Below, one piece after another: positions 35,383 to 43,086 of a stretch of DNA of 64,000 nt (position 1 is the first letter of the stretch; each line of letters begins with the position of its first letter). The translations under genes were made by a program, and so were the position numbers. Origin of the DNA: Nonomuraea indica. GTDB taxonomy: Bacteria; Actinomycetota; Actinomycetes; Streptosporangiales; Streptosporangiaceae. The DNA is taken from contig NZ_KZ559468.1 of NCBI RefSeq assembly GCF_002850745.1, positions 601,119 through 665,118 on the forward strand, read 5' to 3'. Under the pieces are notes generated by a model. It was not told where the DNA came from. It saw only the letters and a program-made list of their open reading frames with translations, and did no database searches.

Positions 35383-36405
35383 ATGTCGGGGGACAGAATC
35401 CAGGGGGCCTTCGTCGGCCTCGCCGTGGGCGACGCCGCGGGCTGGCCGGCGGCCAGGCACCGCGCCGCCCTGCACGCCCCGTGGAGCAGGCGGCTGCACC
35501 GGGAGCTCGACGCCTTCGCCGAGGAGCACCGGCTCACCACGCTGCCGGTGCCGTTCGCGCTCAACCAGCCCGTGGCCCCGCTCGCTCTCGGCCCGTCCGA
35601 CGACGCCGAGTGGCTGGCCTGGACGGCACTCACCATCGACCGGCCGCGCGCCGAGGCGTTCAGGGAACTGGGCGGCGACGTCCGCGCCCGCGTCTCCGTC
35701 GCCACCGCGCTCGGCAACCTGGCCCGGGGCGTCGAGCCGCCCGCCAGCGGGCACGACAACCCGCACCACTTCGACGACGCCGCCGCCGTGCGGGCCGTCG
35801 CCTTCGGCGCGCTCGGCCGCGACCCCACCGAGGACGCGCAGGTCACCAACTCCGGCGACGGCGTCCTGGGCGCGCAGGCCATGGCCAGGGCGGTGGCCGA
35901 GGCGGTCGCCACCGGCTCGGCGGCCGCGGCGGTGCGGGCGGCGCTCGACGTGCTGCCCGCCGACACCGCCATCGGGCACAACGCCCGCCTCGCGCTGGAC
36001 GTGGCCCGCGCCGCGGGAGACCCGTTCGCCGCCGTGCCCGCGCTCGACGCCGCGCTGCTCGACCACGTCTACAGCTACGCGGTCGGCGCGGCGCAGACGG
36101 TGCCCGTGGCGCTGGCCCTCACCGAGGTGGCCGGCGGCTCGCCGGCCGCCGCCGTGCCCGCCGCGGCCTGCCTCGCGCCGCTCGCCGACTCGGCGCCCGC
36201 GCTCACCGGAGCGCTCACGGGCGCCTGCGGCGGACTCGCGGCGATTGCGGAAGGATGGATCAGCACGGCCCGCACGCTCACCGGGTGCTGCCTGCCGCGG
36301 CTGGCGGGTCAGGACCTGCTCACACTCGCCGCGACCTTCACCCCGACTTTCACCCCGACTTTCACCCCGACTCTCACCACGACATCGACGGAGGAACCCG
36401 CATGA
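35383..36405 (+). CDS. ADP-ribosylglycohydrolase family protein 2 (degenerate site)
   Basis: 340 aa, 7 nt after protein 1. The fold is recognisable (QGAFVGLAVGDAAGWPA; NSGDGVLGAQAMARAVAEA; HNARLALDVA). The early acidic pair is present as SDDAEWLAW (D73, D74). The late D-x-D-(T/S) is replaced by LADSAPALTGALTGACGG, losing the first Asp. The C-terminus adds a low-complexity FTPT repeat tail (12-bp units at 36337-36372). It may be an inactive or substrate-shifted paralogue, perhaps a regulatory or structural partner of its neighbours. The last codons overlap the start of protein 3 by 4 nt. Confidence 0.85.
   Translation: MSGDRIQGAFVGLAVGDAAGWPAARHRAALHAPWSRRLHRELDAFAEEHRLTTLPVPFALNQPVAPLALGPSDDAEWLAWTALTIDRPRAEAFRELGGDVRARVSVATALGNLARGVEPPASGHDNPHHFDDAAAVRAVAFGALGRDPTEDAQVTNSGDGVLGAQAMARAVAEAVATGSAAAAVRAALDVLPADTAIGHNARLALDVARAAGDPFAAVPALDAALLDHVYSYAVGAAQTVPVALALTEVAGGSPAAAVPAAACLAPLADSAPALTGALTGACGGLAAIAEGWISTARTLTGCCLPRLAGQDLLTLAATFTPTFTPTFTPTLTTTSTEEPA
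36337..36372 (+). repeat. 12-bp tandem repeat in the 3' end of ARH family gene 2
   Basis: Three exact copies of TTCACCCCGACT encode FTPT units in the tail of the protein, just before the ATGA junction to the next gene. Confidence 0.85.
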
Positions 36406-37580
36406 CGCTCGCAGACCAGCCTTCCGACCTGCTGACCGACAAGGCCATGGGCTGCGTCGCGGGGGCGGCGGTCGGGGACGCGCTGGGCGGCGCCACCGAG
36501 GGCTGGACCCCCGAGCAGATCGTGGACCGGTACGGCGGGCCCGTCGAGGGCATCGTGCCGCCGTTCAACGAGGATTGGCGCAACGCCCGCCCCATCGCGC
36601 CCTACCACAAGGGCGACGGGCACATCACCGACGACACCCTGATGACGCACGCGCTGATCCGCGTGTACGAGAAGGCGCGCGGGCACCTCGGGGCGTACGC
36701 GATGGCCGAGCACCTCGTGCCGGAGCTGATGGGGGAGCGGCGGTGGATCCCCGAACTGGAGGCGGAGGCGCTGCCGCTGCACCGGATCTTCCTGGCCGAG
36801 AAGTGGATCGTCGCACGCCTGCACTACGGGCACGTGGACCCGCGCGAGGCCGGCGTCGGCAACATCGTCAACTGCGGGGCCGCCATGTACGTGGCGCCGG
36901 TCGGCATCGTCAACGCCGCCGACCCCGACGCCGCCTACGCCGAGGCGATCGACCTGGCGGGCGCGCACCAGTCGAGCTACGGGCGGGAGGCGGCCGGCGT
37001 GATGGCCGCGGCCGTCGCCGAGGCCATGCGGCCGGAGGCCACCGTCGACTCCGTGGTGGCCGCCTGCCTGCGCCTGGCCAAGGACGGCACCCGGGCCGCG
37101 ATCGAGGCGGTCTGCGAGGCCGCCCAGGGCATCGGCCACTGGCACGGCTCGTTCGCCGCGCTGCGCGCCGCCGTCCGGCCGTACGACACGGTCGCCGACA
37201 CCTACCGCGACCAGGGACTCGGCGCCCGGCGGCCGAGCCGGCTGCACAGCATCGAGGAACTCCCGCTGGCACTGGCGTTCCTGGTGGTGGCCAAGGGCGA
37301 CTACCGCGACACGGTGCTGGGCGGCGTCAACTACGGGCGTGACGCCGACTCGATCGCGTCCATGGGCGGCGCCATCGCCGGCGCGCTCGGCGGGCTCGGG
37401 GCGGTGCCGGCGGAGTGGGTGACGCGGGTGGGTGAGGCCAGCCGTACGGACCTGGTGGCGCCCGGCCGGGCGGTCGCCCAGGTGGCGCGGCAGGTCCACG
37501 CCGACGACCTGGCCCGCCGCCGCGCCCACGAGTCCGCCTTCGCCGCCCTCACCGGCGGTGAGGGAGCGGGACGGGCATGA
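36402..37580 (+). CDS. ADP-ribosylglycohydrolase family protein 3
   Basis: 392 aa, ATGA overlap, preceded by GACGGAGG. The most canonical of the four: GCVAGAAVGDALGGATEG at the N-terminus, HITDDTLMTHAL (T76, D77, D78), and the late GRDADSIASMGGAIAGALGG (D314, D316). The core contains NCGAAMYVAPVGIVNA, as in the larger COG1397 proteins. Predicted cytosolic Mg-dependent ribosyl hydrolase. It overlaps protein 4 by 4 nt. Four paralogues side by side suggest successive or alternative cleavages. Confidence 0.92.
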   Translation: MTLADQPSDLLTDKAMGCVAGAAVGDALGGATEGWTPEQIVDRYGGPVEGIVPPFNEDWRNARPIAPYHKGDGHITDDTLMTHALIRVYEKARGHLGAYAMAEHLVPELMGERRWIPELEAEALPLHRIFLAEKWIVARLHYGHVDPREAGVGNIVNCGAAMYVAPVGIVNAADPDAAYAEAIDLAGAHQSSYGREAAGVMAAAVAEAMRPEATVDSVVAACLRLAKDGTRAAIEAVCEAAQGIGHWHGSFAALRAAVRPYDTVADTYRDQGLGARRPSRLHSIEELPLALAFLVVAKGDYRDTVLGGVNYGRDADSIASMGGAIAGALGGLGAVPAEWVTRVGEASRTDLVAPGRAVAQVARQVHADDLARRRAHESAFAALTGGEGAGRA

Positions 37581-38926
37581 TCCGGCTCACGTGGGTCCAG
37601 CCGGAGGACCTGGTCGGGCACGAGCTCCGGCAGGCCGCCGAGGACGGCAGGGACGGCCGGGAGGTGCGCGACATCGCGGCCCGCTGGCACGCGGCCGGCG
37701 GGCACGACGCCCCGCCCCGCGCCGGCGCCTCCGAGCCGCGCGCCCGCGCGCTGCGCCCCCTGGCCGAGCGGCTGCTCGACGAGCTGGCCGCGATCCCGTC
37801 GCCGCTCGCCGAGCCCACCGACCTCGCCGCCATCATCGCCGCCACCCCCTCCTGGCCCGCCCCGCCCGCCCGCCGTGTCGGCCGGGCGGAGGGGGACCCC
37901 GCGCGCGTGCTCGGGGCGTGGCAGGGCCGGGCGGCCGGGTGCGTGCTGGGCAAGCCCGTGGAGAAGATCCCCCGCCAGGGCATCAGGGAGATCGCCGAGG
38001 CCACCGGCAACTGGCCCCTGCGCGGCTGGTTCACCGCCGAAGGGCTGCCGCGGGAGGTCGCCGCGCGGTGGCCGTGGAACCGGCGCAGCGCCGTCAACTC
38101 GCTGGCCGAGAACATCGACGGCATCCCCGAGGACGACGACCTCAACTACCCGCTGCTCGCGCTCACCGTCCTGGAACGCCACGGCCGCGGCTTCACCACC
38201 GACGACGTGGCGGCGGTCTGGCTGGACGAGCTGCCCGCCGGCCGCACGTTCACCGCGGAGCGGGTCGCGTACCGCAACCTGCTGTCCGGCGTCGAGCCGC
38301 CGGAGACCGCCACTCACCGCAACCCGTTCCGCGAGTGGATCGGCGCGCTGATCAGGGCCGACGTGTACGGCTGGGTCAACCCGGGCGACCCGGCCGCCGC
38401 GGCCGCGCACGCCTGGCGCGACGCCCGGCTCACGCACACCGCGAACGGCGTCTACGGGGCGATGTTCGCCGCCGCCCTGTGCGCCCAGTCGCTCGTCGCC
38501 ACCTCGGCCGAGGAGGTGGTGACCGCCGGGCTGTCGGTGGTGCCGCCCGGCTCGCGCCTGCACGAGGCGGTCCGGCTGGCGGCCGAGGACGCCTCGGCCG
38601 AACGCGACTTCGAACGGGTCGTCGACCGCCTGTACGAGCGGCACGGCCACCTGCACTGGGTGCACACGATCAACAACGCGGCTCTGGTCGCCGCCGCCCT
38701 CGTGCACGGCGCGGACGACGTCACCGCCTCCATCGCCGGCGCGGTCGCCGGAGGCTGGGACACCGACTCCGCCGGCGCCACCGCCGGCTCGGTCGCCGGG
38801 GCGCTCAACGGCGGCGTCCCCGATCGGTGGATCATGAAGAACGCGCTGGCGAGCAGCCTGACGGGCTTCGACGGCATCGGGCTGGACGAGCTGGCCCACC
38901 GGACGCGGGAGATGATGGAGCGATGA
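37577..38926 (+). CDS. ADP-ribosylglycohydrolase family protein 4 (N-terminally extended)
   Basis: 449 aa. An N-terminal ~110-residue extension (MIRLTWVQPEDLVGHELRQA onward, helical, then a Pro-rich linker) precedes the DraG fold, which opens at AGCVLGKPVEKIPRQGI. The metal motifs are PEDDDLNYPLLAL (D186-D188) and GGWDTDSAGATAGSVAGALNG (D395, D397). It is the longest and most divergent of the set. Start by ATGA overlap with protein 3, end by ATGA overlap with the kinase. Probably catalytically competent. The extension could bind a partner subunit. Confidence 0.9.
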   Translation: MIRLTWVQPEDLVGHELRQAAEDGRDGREVRDIAARWHAAGGHDAPPRAGASEPRARALRPLAERLLDELAAIPSPLAEPTDLAAIIAATPSWPAPPARRVGRAEGDPARVLGAWQGRAAGCVLGKPVEKIPRQGIREIAEATGNWPLRGWFTAEGLPREVAARWPWNRRSAVNSLAENIDGIPEDDDLNYPLLALTVLERHGRGFTTDDVAAVWLDELPAGRTFTAERVAYRNLLSGVEPPETATHRNPFREWIGALIRADVYGWVNPGDPAAAAAHAWRDARLTHTANGVYGAMFAAALCAQSLVATSAEEVVTAGLSVVPPGSRLHEAVRLAAEDASAERDFERVVDRLYERHGHLHWVHTINNAALVAAALVHGADDVTASIAGAVAGGWDTDSAGATAGSVAGALNGGVPDRWIMKNALASSLTGFDGIGLDELAHRTREMMER

Positions 38927-39807
38927 TCTCGGTCTTCGGCAGCGCCAACATGGACCTGGTGGCGTACGTGGCCCAGGCCCCCAGGCGGGGCGAGACGGTC
39001 ACCGGCCGGGCGTTCCGCACCATCCCCGGCGGCAAGGGCGCCAACCAGGCGATCGCGGCGGCCCGCGCGGGCGCCGAGGTGACCTTCCTCGGCGCCGTCG
39101 GCGACGACGGCTTCGGCGCGGAGATCCGCGACACGCTGGCCGTGGCGGGGGTGAACGTCGAGCACCTGCGGAAGGTGCGCGGACCGAGCGGCATCGCGCA
39201 CATCGTGGTGGACGACACGGGCGGCAACTCGATCATCGTGGTGCCCGGCGCCAACGGAACCGTCACCGCCCCGGACGCCGCCGAGCGGGCGGTCATCGCC
39301 GGCTCCCGCGCCGTGCTCCTCCAGCTCGAACTTCCCCTGGAGGCGGTCACCGGTGCCGCGCGGGCCGCAAAGGAGGCGGGCGTGCCGGCGATCCTCACCC
39401 CCGCTCCGGCCCGGGACCTCCCTGACGAGCTGCTCGACGCGGTCGCCCTCGTCATCCCCAACGAGCACGAGGCCGCCGCGGTGACCGGCGAGAGCGAGCC
39501 GGAGGCGGCGCTGGAGGCACTGCTGGACCGGGTGCCGGAGGCGGTGATCACGCTCGGCTCCGAGGGGGCCCTGTACGGGTCGCGGTCGGGGGAGCGGCTG
39601 CGCGTGGCCGCCGTACGGGTGGAGGCGGTGGACACCACGGCGGCCGGCGACACGTTCGCCGGCGCCCTGGCGGTGGCGCGGTCGGAGGGACTCGCGGCGG
39701 CCGAGGCGCTGCGGTTCGCCTCGGCGGCGGCGGCGCTGTCGGTGCGACGGCAGGGCGCGAGCACCTCGATGCCCACCCGCGCCGAGATCGACGCCGCCCT
39801 GAGCTGA
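38923..39807 (+). CDS. rbsK: Ribokinase-type PfkB sugar kinase
   Basis: 294 aa. ATP-dependent phosphorylation of ribose to ribose-5-phosphate is the likely reaction. SANMDLVAYVAQAPRRGETV and TIPGGKGANQAIAAARAGA are the ribokinase N-terminal signature. VPGANGTV and LQLELPLEAV follow, and the catalytic DTTAAGDTFAGALAVA contains the anion hole and base. Last gene of the operon, in ATGA overlap with ARH protein 4. It supplies the functional clue that ribose is the released sugar. A related PfkB specificity (other pentose or nucleoside) cannot be excluded. Confidence 0.9.
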   Translation: MISVFGSANMDLVAYVAQAPRRGETVTGRAFRTIPGGKGANQAIAAARAGAEVTFLGAVGDDGFGAEIRDTLAVAGVNVEHLRKVRGPSGIAHIVVDDTGGNSIIVVPGANGTVTAPDAAERAVIAGSRAVLLQLELPLEAVTGAARAAKEAGVPAILTPAPARDLPDELLDAVALVIPNEHEAAAVTGESEPEAALEALLDRVPEAVITLGSEGALYGSRSGERLRVAAVRVEAVDTTAAGDTFAGALAVARSEGLAAAEALRFASAAAALSVRRQGASTSMPTRAEIDAALS

Positions 39808-39815
39808 GCCGGCGG

Positions 39816-40391
39816 TCAGGTGCGCAGGCGTTCGAGTTCGTCGGCGCGGCGCAGGTCCTTCGGCCGGCCGATGGCCCGCCGCATGCCGATGAGGTCGTCG
39901 AGCGCGGCATAGCGGATCGTGAAGCCCGAAGGGTCGTCCGCACGCACGGCTCGGGTCAGGCACGCGGTGACGTCGAGGCCGCCCCAGGACAGCGCCGGCG
40001 TGCACAGGTCTCCGCCGGCCCCGGTCACCTGGTAGGCGACCTGGGCGTGGCCGAGGTCGGGCGGCTCGGCGCACCCGGCGATGACGAGGGCCTCGCGCAG
40101 GGCGCGCGCCTCCCCGGGCGTGCCGTCCCACAGCAGGTCCAGGTCACCGGTCAGCTCGGTGGAGCCGTGCATGATGCCGGCGACCTGGCCGATGACGACG
40201 GCATGCGAGCCCGCCGCGTGCAGGGCGCGGAGGAAGGGGAACGGGTCGAAGCCGAGTGCCCCGTCCGTGGCGAAGGTGCCCGCGACGTCGTCGGCGTCCT
40301 GGGCGCCCCGGCCCGTGGCGGTCCGGTCGCGGGTGGTGTCGCGGATGCGGGAGACGGCCTGACGGAGGCGTGCGGCAGCAGTCTGGGTCAT
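39816..40391 (-). CDS. Nucleotidyltransferase-fold protein
   Basis: 191 aa from the ATG at 40391. The core HAVVIGQVAGIMHGSTELTGDLDLLWDG has the GS...DLDL arrangement of the pol-beta nucleotidyltransferase fold. DPSGFTIRYAALDDLIGMRR and the final PKDLRRADELERL match small AbiEii/MNT-like proteins. The usual second Asp context is unclear, so activity is uncertain. No toxin-antitoxin partner is adjacent: the ribokinase gene converges 8 bp away and the TetR gene is upstream. Confidence 0.75.
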   Translation of the reverse strand: MTQTAAARLRQAVSRIRDTTRDRTATGRGAQDADDVAGTFATDGALGFDPFPFLRALHAAGSHAVVIGQVAGIMHGSTELTGDLDLLWDGTPGEARALREALVIAGCAEPPDLGHAQVAYQVTGAGGDLCTPALSWGGLDVTACLTRAVRADDPSGFTIRYAALDDLIGMRRAIGRPKDLRRADELERLRT

Positions 40392-40470
40392 GCGCCCATC
40401 CAACACCGGGAGGCACGGACGGCAGCCCGCTGTCGGTGGACCGCCGGGTCCGTCCGCTCCCCGGGGAGGG

Positions 40471-40564
40471 CGGGCGCGATCGTGCGCGGCCGGCGGTCCG
40501 TCCGCGGGCGCGATCGTGCGCACGGCCGCGATCCGTCCGTGGGCGCGATCGTGCTCGCGGCCGG
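40471..40564. repeat. Three ~35-bp tandem repeats at the TetR gene's 3' flank
   Basis: Copies start at 40471, 40505 and 40540, each with GGGCGCGATCGTGC, a near-palindromic core. The array ends two bases from the TetR stop codon. Confidence 0.8.
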
Positions 40565-40565
40565 G

Positions 40566-41147
40566 TCACCGGTCGGCCGGTCCTTCCCGCATGGCGCCGA
40601 ACACGAGGCGGATCATCGAGCGGGCCAGAGCCTCGGGGTCGCCGCCGGCGCTTTCCGGCAGGGCGCCGCTCAGCCACAGGCTGGTGAAGCCCTGGGCCAG
40701 CGACCAGGCGGCGATCGTGGTCATCCGGTCGTGCTCCGGGCCCGGCGACAGCGAGCGCGCGCTGGAGACGAGCACGGCGGCGGCGCGCTCGTGCGCCGAC
40801 CGGACGCTGGGATCGTCGACGCGGTAGAGCTCGGGCCGGAACATCACCTCGAAGTGAGGCCGGTGGTCGATGGCGAAGCGGACGTAGGCGACGCCCACCT
40901 CCCACACGTCAGCGGTGGCCGCCCGCTCGAGGGTGTCGGCGAACATGGTGAAGCCCTCGGCGGCCACGGCGGTCAGCAGGCCTTGCTTGTCGCTGAAGTG
41001 GTAGGCGGGGGCGGCGTGCGAGACGCCCGCGCGGCGGGCCAGCTCGCGCAGGCTCCACCCGGCAGGGCCGGATTCGCCGATGGCCTGAAGTGCGGCGTCG
41101 ATGATGACGCGCCTCAGATTGCCGTGATGGTAGGACGGCTGGCTGAT
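40566..41147 (-). CDS. TetR-family regulator with an apparent AUC start codon
   Basis: 193 aa if read from ATC at 41145-41147. The perfect ribosome-binding site GGAGGTGA ends 5 nt before it, and an in-frame TAG immediately precedes it, so no upstream start exists. The N-terminus then reads [M]SQPSYHHGNLRRVIIDAAL and GWSLRELARRAGVSHAAPAY, a complete TetR HTH. The first ATG/GTG downstream (GTG at 40965-40967, residue 61) would delete the whole DNA-binding domain. Either a rare AUC initiation, which would lower expression, or a single G/C sequence difference. It is divergent from DoxX, with two matching palindromes between. The C-terminal domain is TetR_C-like. Confidence 0.8.
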   Translation of the reverse strand: MSQPSYHHGNLRRVIIDAALQAIGESGPAGWSLRELARRAGVSHAAPAYHFSDKQGLLTAVAAEGFTMFADTLERAATADVWEVGVAYVRFAIDHRPHFEVMFRPELYRVDDPSVRSAHERAAAVLVSSARSLSPGPEHDRMTTIAAWSLAQGFTSLWLSGALPESAGGDPEALARSMIRLVFGAMREGPADR

Positions 41148-41193
41148 CTACCTCACCTCCACGCTCGGGTGCCTGGCATGCCGACCTCACTCT

Positions 41194-41212
41194 ATCTTGA
41201 CATTGACAAGAT
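41194..41212. promoter_or_regulatory. Palindromic operator 1 (ATCTTG-N7-CAAGAT)
   Basis: Perfect 6-bp arms around ACATTGA. It contains TTGACA twice (41197-41202, 41203-41208), so it overlaps the likely DoxX -35. Centre at 41203. Confidence 0.7.
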
Positions 41213-41222
41213 GGATGCACTC

Positions 41223-41251
41223 CTCCAATCTTGCCGGTGACAAGATTGGAG
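41223..41251. promoter_or_regulatory. Palindromic operator 2 (11-bp arms around CCGGTGA)
   Basis: CTCCAATCTTG and CAAGATTGGAG are perfectly complementary and share the ATCTTG-N7-CAAGAT core of operator 1, with a centre-to-centre distance of 34 bp. The right arm runs into the DoxX ribosome-binding site (GGAGGA), so the same sequence could also hide the site in an RNA hairpin. Confidence 0.8.
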
Positions 41252-41256
41252 GAGGA

Positions 41257-41697
41257 ATGGTTCCGTTCATCGCCCTCACGGGCGGCTTCGTCGTCCTGCG
41301 GCTCATCGGCCTGGCCGGCATCGACGCCTTGGACGCCTGGCAGCCGGCACTGCGCGGCGCTCTCGCGCTCATGTTCGTCGTCACCGGCGTGCCGCACTTC
41401 CTGCCCTCATGGCGCCGCGACCTCGTCGCGATGATCCCGGCGGCGTTCCCGCGACCGGCCCTGCTGGTCACCCTCACCGGTGTCCTCGAACTGGCCGGCG
41501 CGGCCGGGCTGCTGTTCGCGCCGGTCGCGCCGTACGCGGCGATCGTGCTGGCCCTGCTGATGATCGCCATGTTCCCGGCCAACGTCTCGGCGGCCCGCCG
41601 CGGACTCACCCTGGCCGGCAAACCGGTGACCCCCCTCCCTGCTCGCACGGCCCTTCAGGTGCTCTTCATCGCCGCCGCCGTCGCGGCGGCCGCGTGA
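41257..41697 (+). CDS. DoxX-family membrane protein
   Basis: 146 aa, four TM helices: FIALTGGFVVLRLIGLAGI, GALALMFVVTGVPHFLP, LLVTLTGVLELAGAAGLLF and AIVLALLMIAMFPANV. The VTGVPHFLP and ELAGAAGLL motifs are DoxX hallmarks. The ATG at 41257 follows GGAGGA; a TTG at 41197 lies inside the operator and was rejected. DoxX-like proteins often sit beside redox regulators, and the flanking palindromes point to control by the divergent TetR protein. It is followed 50 nt later by a VOC gene that may be co-transcribed. Confidence 0.88.
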   Translation: MVPFIALTGGFVVLRLIGLAGIDALDAWQPALRGALALMFVVTGVPHFLPSWRRDLVAMIPAAFPRPALLVTLTGVLELAGAAGLLFAPVAPYAAIVLALLMIAMFPANVSAARRGLTLAGKPVTPLPARTALQVLFIAAAVAAAA

Positions 41698-41747
41698 GGC
41701 CACGCCTCCCCGCCCCATCACCCACGAAGCAACAGGACACCACCGCA

Positions 41748-42632
41748 ATGACCAGCGAACACACCGCCGACATCGACTACATCGACCACACGGTGCTCAT
41801 CACCACCGACCTCGACGCGACCTCCGCCCGCTACGAGGCCCTCGGCTTCACGCTCAGCCCCGTCTCGCCCCACCACCTGGCCGAACGGCCCGGCGGCCCG
41901 CTCATGCCGACCTGCACCGCCAACCGGTGCGCCTACTTCGGGCAGTCGTTCATCGAGCTGCTCGGCATCGTCGACCCCGCGGCTCCCGACCCCTGGGGCG
42001 TCCACCGGCTGCGCGAGACCTACCCCGGCCTGCTCATGACCCTCGGCTCGCGCGACGTCCAGGCCACCGCCGGACGGTTGCGCGCCGCCGGCCTGGCCTC
42101 CACCGGGATCCGCGCGCTGGAACGCGAGGTCTCCACCCCCGACGGCCCACGGACCGTCCGCGCCGAGAGCGTCCGGATCGACGCCGCCCACACCCCTGAG
42201 GGCGCGCTCCAGGCCACGCAGCATCTCACCCCTCAGTACGTGCACCAGCCCCGCTATCTCGATCACCCCAACGGCGCGACCGGCCTGCACAGCGTGCTGC
42301 TGGTCGTGGCCGACAACGAGGTGGACGGCCACGAGGAGCGCTACGCCCGCCTCCTGGACGCCGACGTGTGGATCGACGGCCCCAAGCGCGTGCTCCCCCT
42401 GCGGCACGGCCGAGTGGAGATCGTCCCGCAGTCCGCGCTCCACGACTTCCTGCCCGGACACACCGTGCCCGGCCTGCCCCTGCTGGCCGCCCACACCGTC
42501 GCCGTCCGCGACCTGACCGCCGCGCGCAAGCTCGTCGAGCACAACATGATCGCCACCCACACCACTCCCGACGGCTTCTACGTCGCCGCCGAGGACGCCC
42601 ACGGCGTGCCACTCGCCTTCATCCAGAACTGA
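41748..42632 (+). CDS. VOC/glyoxalase-like domain protein
   Basis: 294 aa. IDYIDHTVLITTDLDATSARYEALGFTLSP is the first beta-alpha-beta module of a VOC-fold (glyoxalase-3-like) protein. A second half starts near LHSVLLVVADNEVDGHEERYARLLD. The possible metal ligands H14 and E74 (FIELLGI) are present. Function is unknown, perhaps a dioxygenase or detoxifying lyase. It lies directly downstream of DoxX with a 50-nt gap and so probably belongs to the same TetR-controlled unit. Confidence 0.86.
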   Translation: MTSEHTADIDYIDHTVLITTDLDATSARYEALGFTLSPVSPHHLAERPGGPLMPTCTANRCAYFGQSFIELLGIVDPAAPDPWGVHRLRETYPGLLMTLGSRDVQATAGRLRAAGLASTGIRALEREVSTPDGPRTVRAESVRIDAAHTPEGALQATQHLTPQYVHQPRYLDHPNGATGLHSVLLVVADNEVDGHEERYARLLDADVWIDGPKRVLPLRHGRVEIVPQSALHDFLPGHTVPGLPLLAAHTVAVRDLTAARKLVEHNMIATHTTPDGFYVAAEDAHGVPLAFIQN

Positions 42633-42648
42633 CGCTCGTGCCGACCTC

Positions 42649-42678
42649 GCTCAGGCCGCGCCCGCCGCGGTCCTGAGC
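42649..42678 (+). terminator. Hairpin 16 nt after the VOC gene
   Basis: GCTCAGGCCGCG pairs with CCGCGGTCCTGAGC in a 12-bp stem with one bulged T and a CCCGC loop. No T-tract. Likely end of the DoxX-VOC transcript. Confidence 0.6.
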
Positions 42679-42815
42679 ACCCCCTCCGGACCTCGCTTCC
42701 ACGGGCCCCGCATCCCTCACGATGATCGCTGGGCCGCGTGACCGGTCGGCGGGGGCCGCACCGGCCGGGCGGGGAGAGGCGACATCACCGCCCGCCCCCG
42801 GGGCATGGGTGTTCC

Positions 42816-43085
42816 ATGAGCCAGAACCACGAGGAGACGCCCGACGCCGTGCGCGGGCTGAACGCCGAGAGCGATGTGGTGGCGCAGCGGTCGGGCGCCG
42901 AGACGTCCACCTCCGGCCGCCCCGTCCCCGCCGACCCGCCGGAGGCCCAGGCCGCCCAGCCGCCCTCCGCGACAGACCAGCCTCCTGGGGAATCCGAGGA
43001 GCCGGAGCGGCAGGAAGGACGCGAGGAGACGGAGGAAGCCGTCACCGAGAAGGAGGTGCGCCCCGACGTCGGCCCCACCGGCTGA
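42816..43085 (+). CDS. Small acidic, disordered protein
   Basis: 89 aa. Very rich in Glu, Pro, Ala and Ser (ESEEPERQEGREETEEAVTEKE) with no hydrophobic core, so it is probably unstructured. The ATG at 42816 has no convincing ribosome-binding site. Third-position GC is high, and the amino-acid bias is not that of an antisense shadow. No homologue is recognised. The gene is flanked by the tandem array at its 3' end. Confidence 0.45.
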   Translation: MSQNHEETPDAVRGLNAESDVVAQRSGAETSTSGRPVPADPPEAQAAQPPSATDQPPGESEEPERQEGREETEEAVTEKEVRPDVGPTG

Positions 43086-43086
43086 C

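Noticed and set aside
29994-39807. DraT/DraG-type reversible ADP-ribosylation or toxin/antitoxin system
   Set aside because: No ADP-ribosyltransferase or macrodomain is present, while an importer and a ribokinase are; a catabolic reading fits better.
39816-41147. Nucleotidyltransferase plus TetR as a toxin-antitoxin pair
   Set aside because: They are separated by 174 bp including a tandem array, no HEPN-like partner exists, and TetR has its own divergent target.
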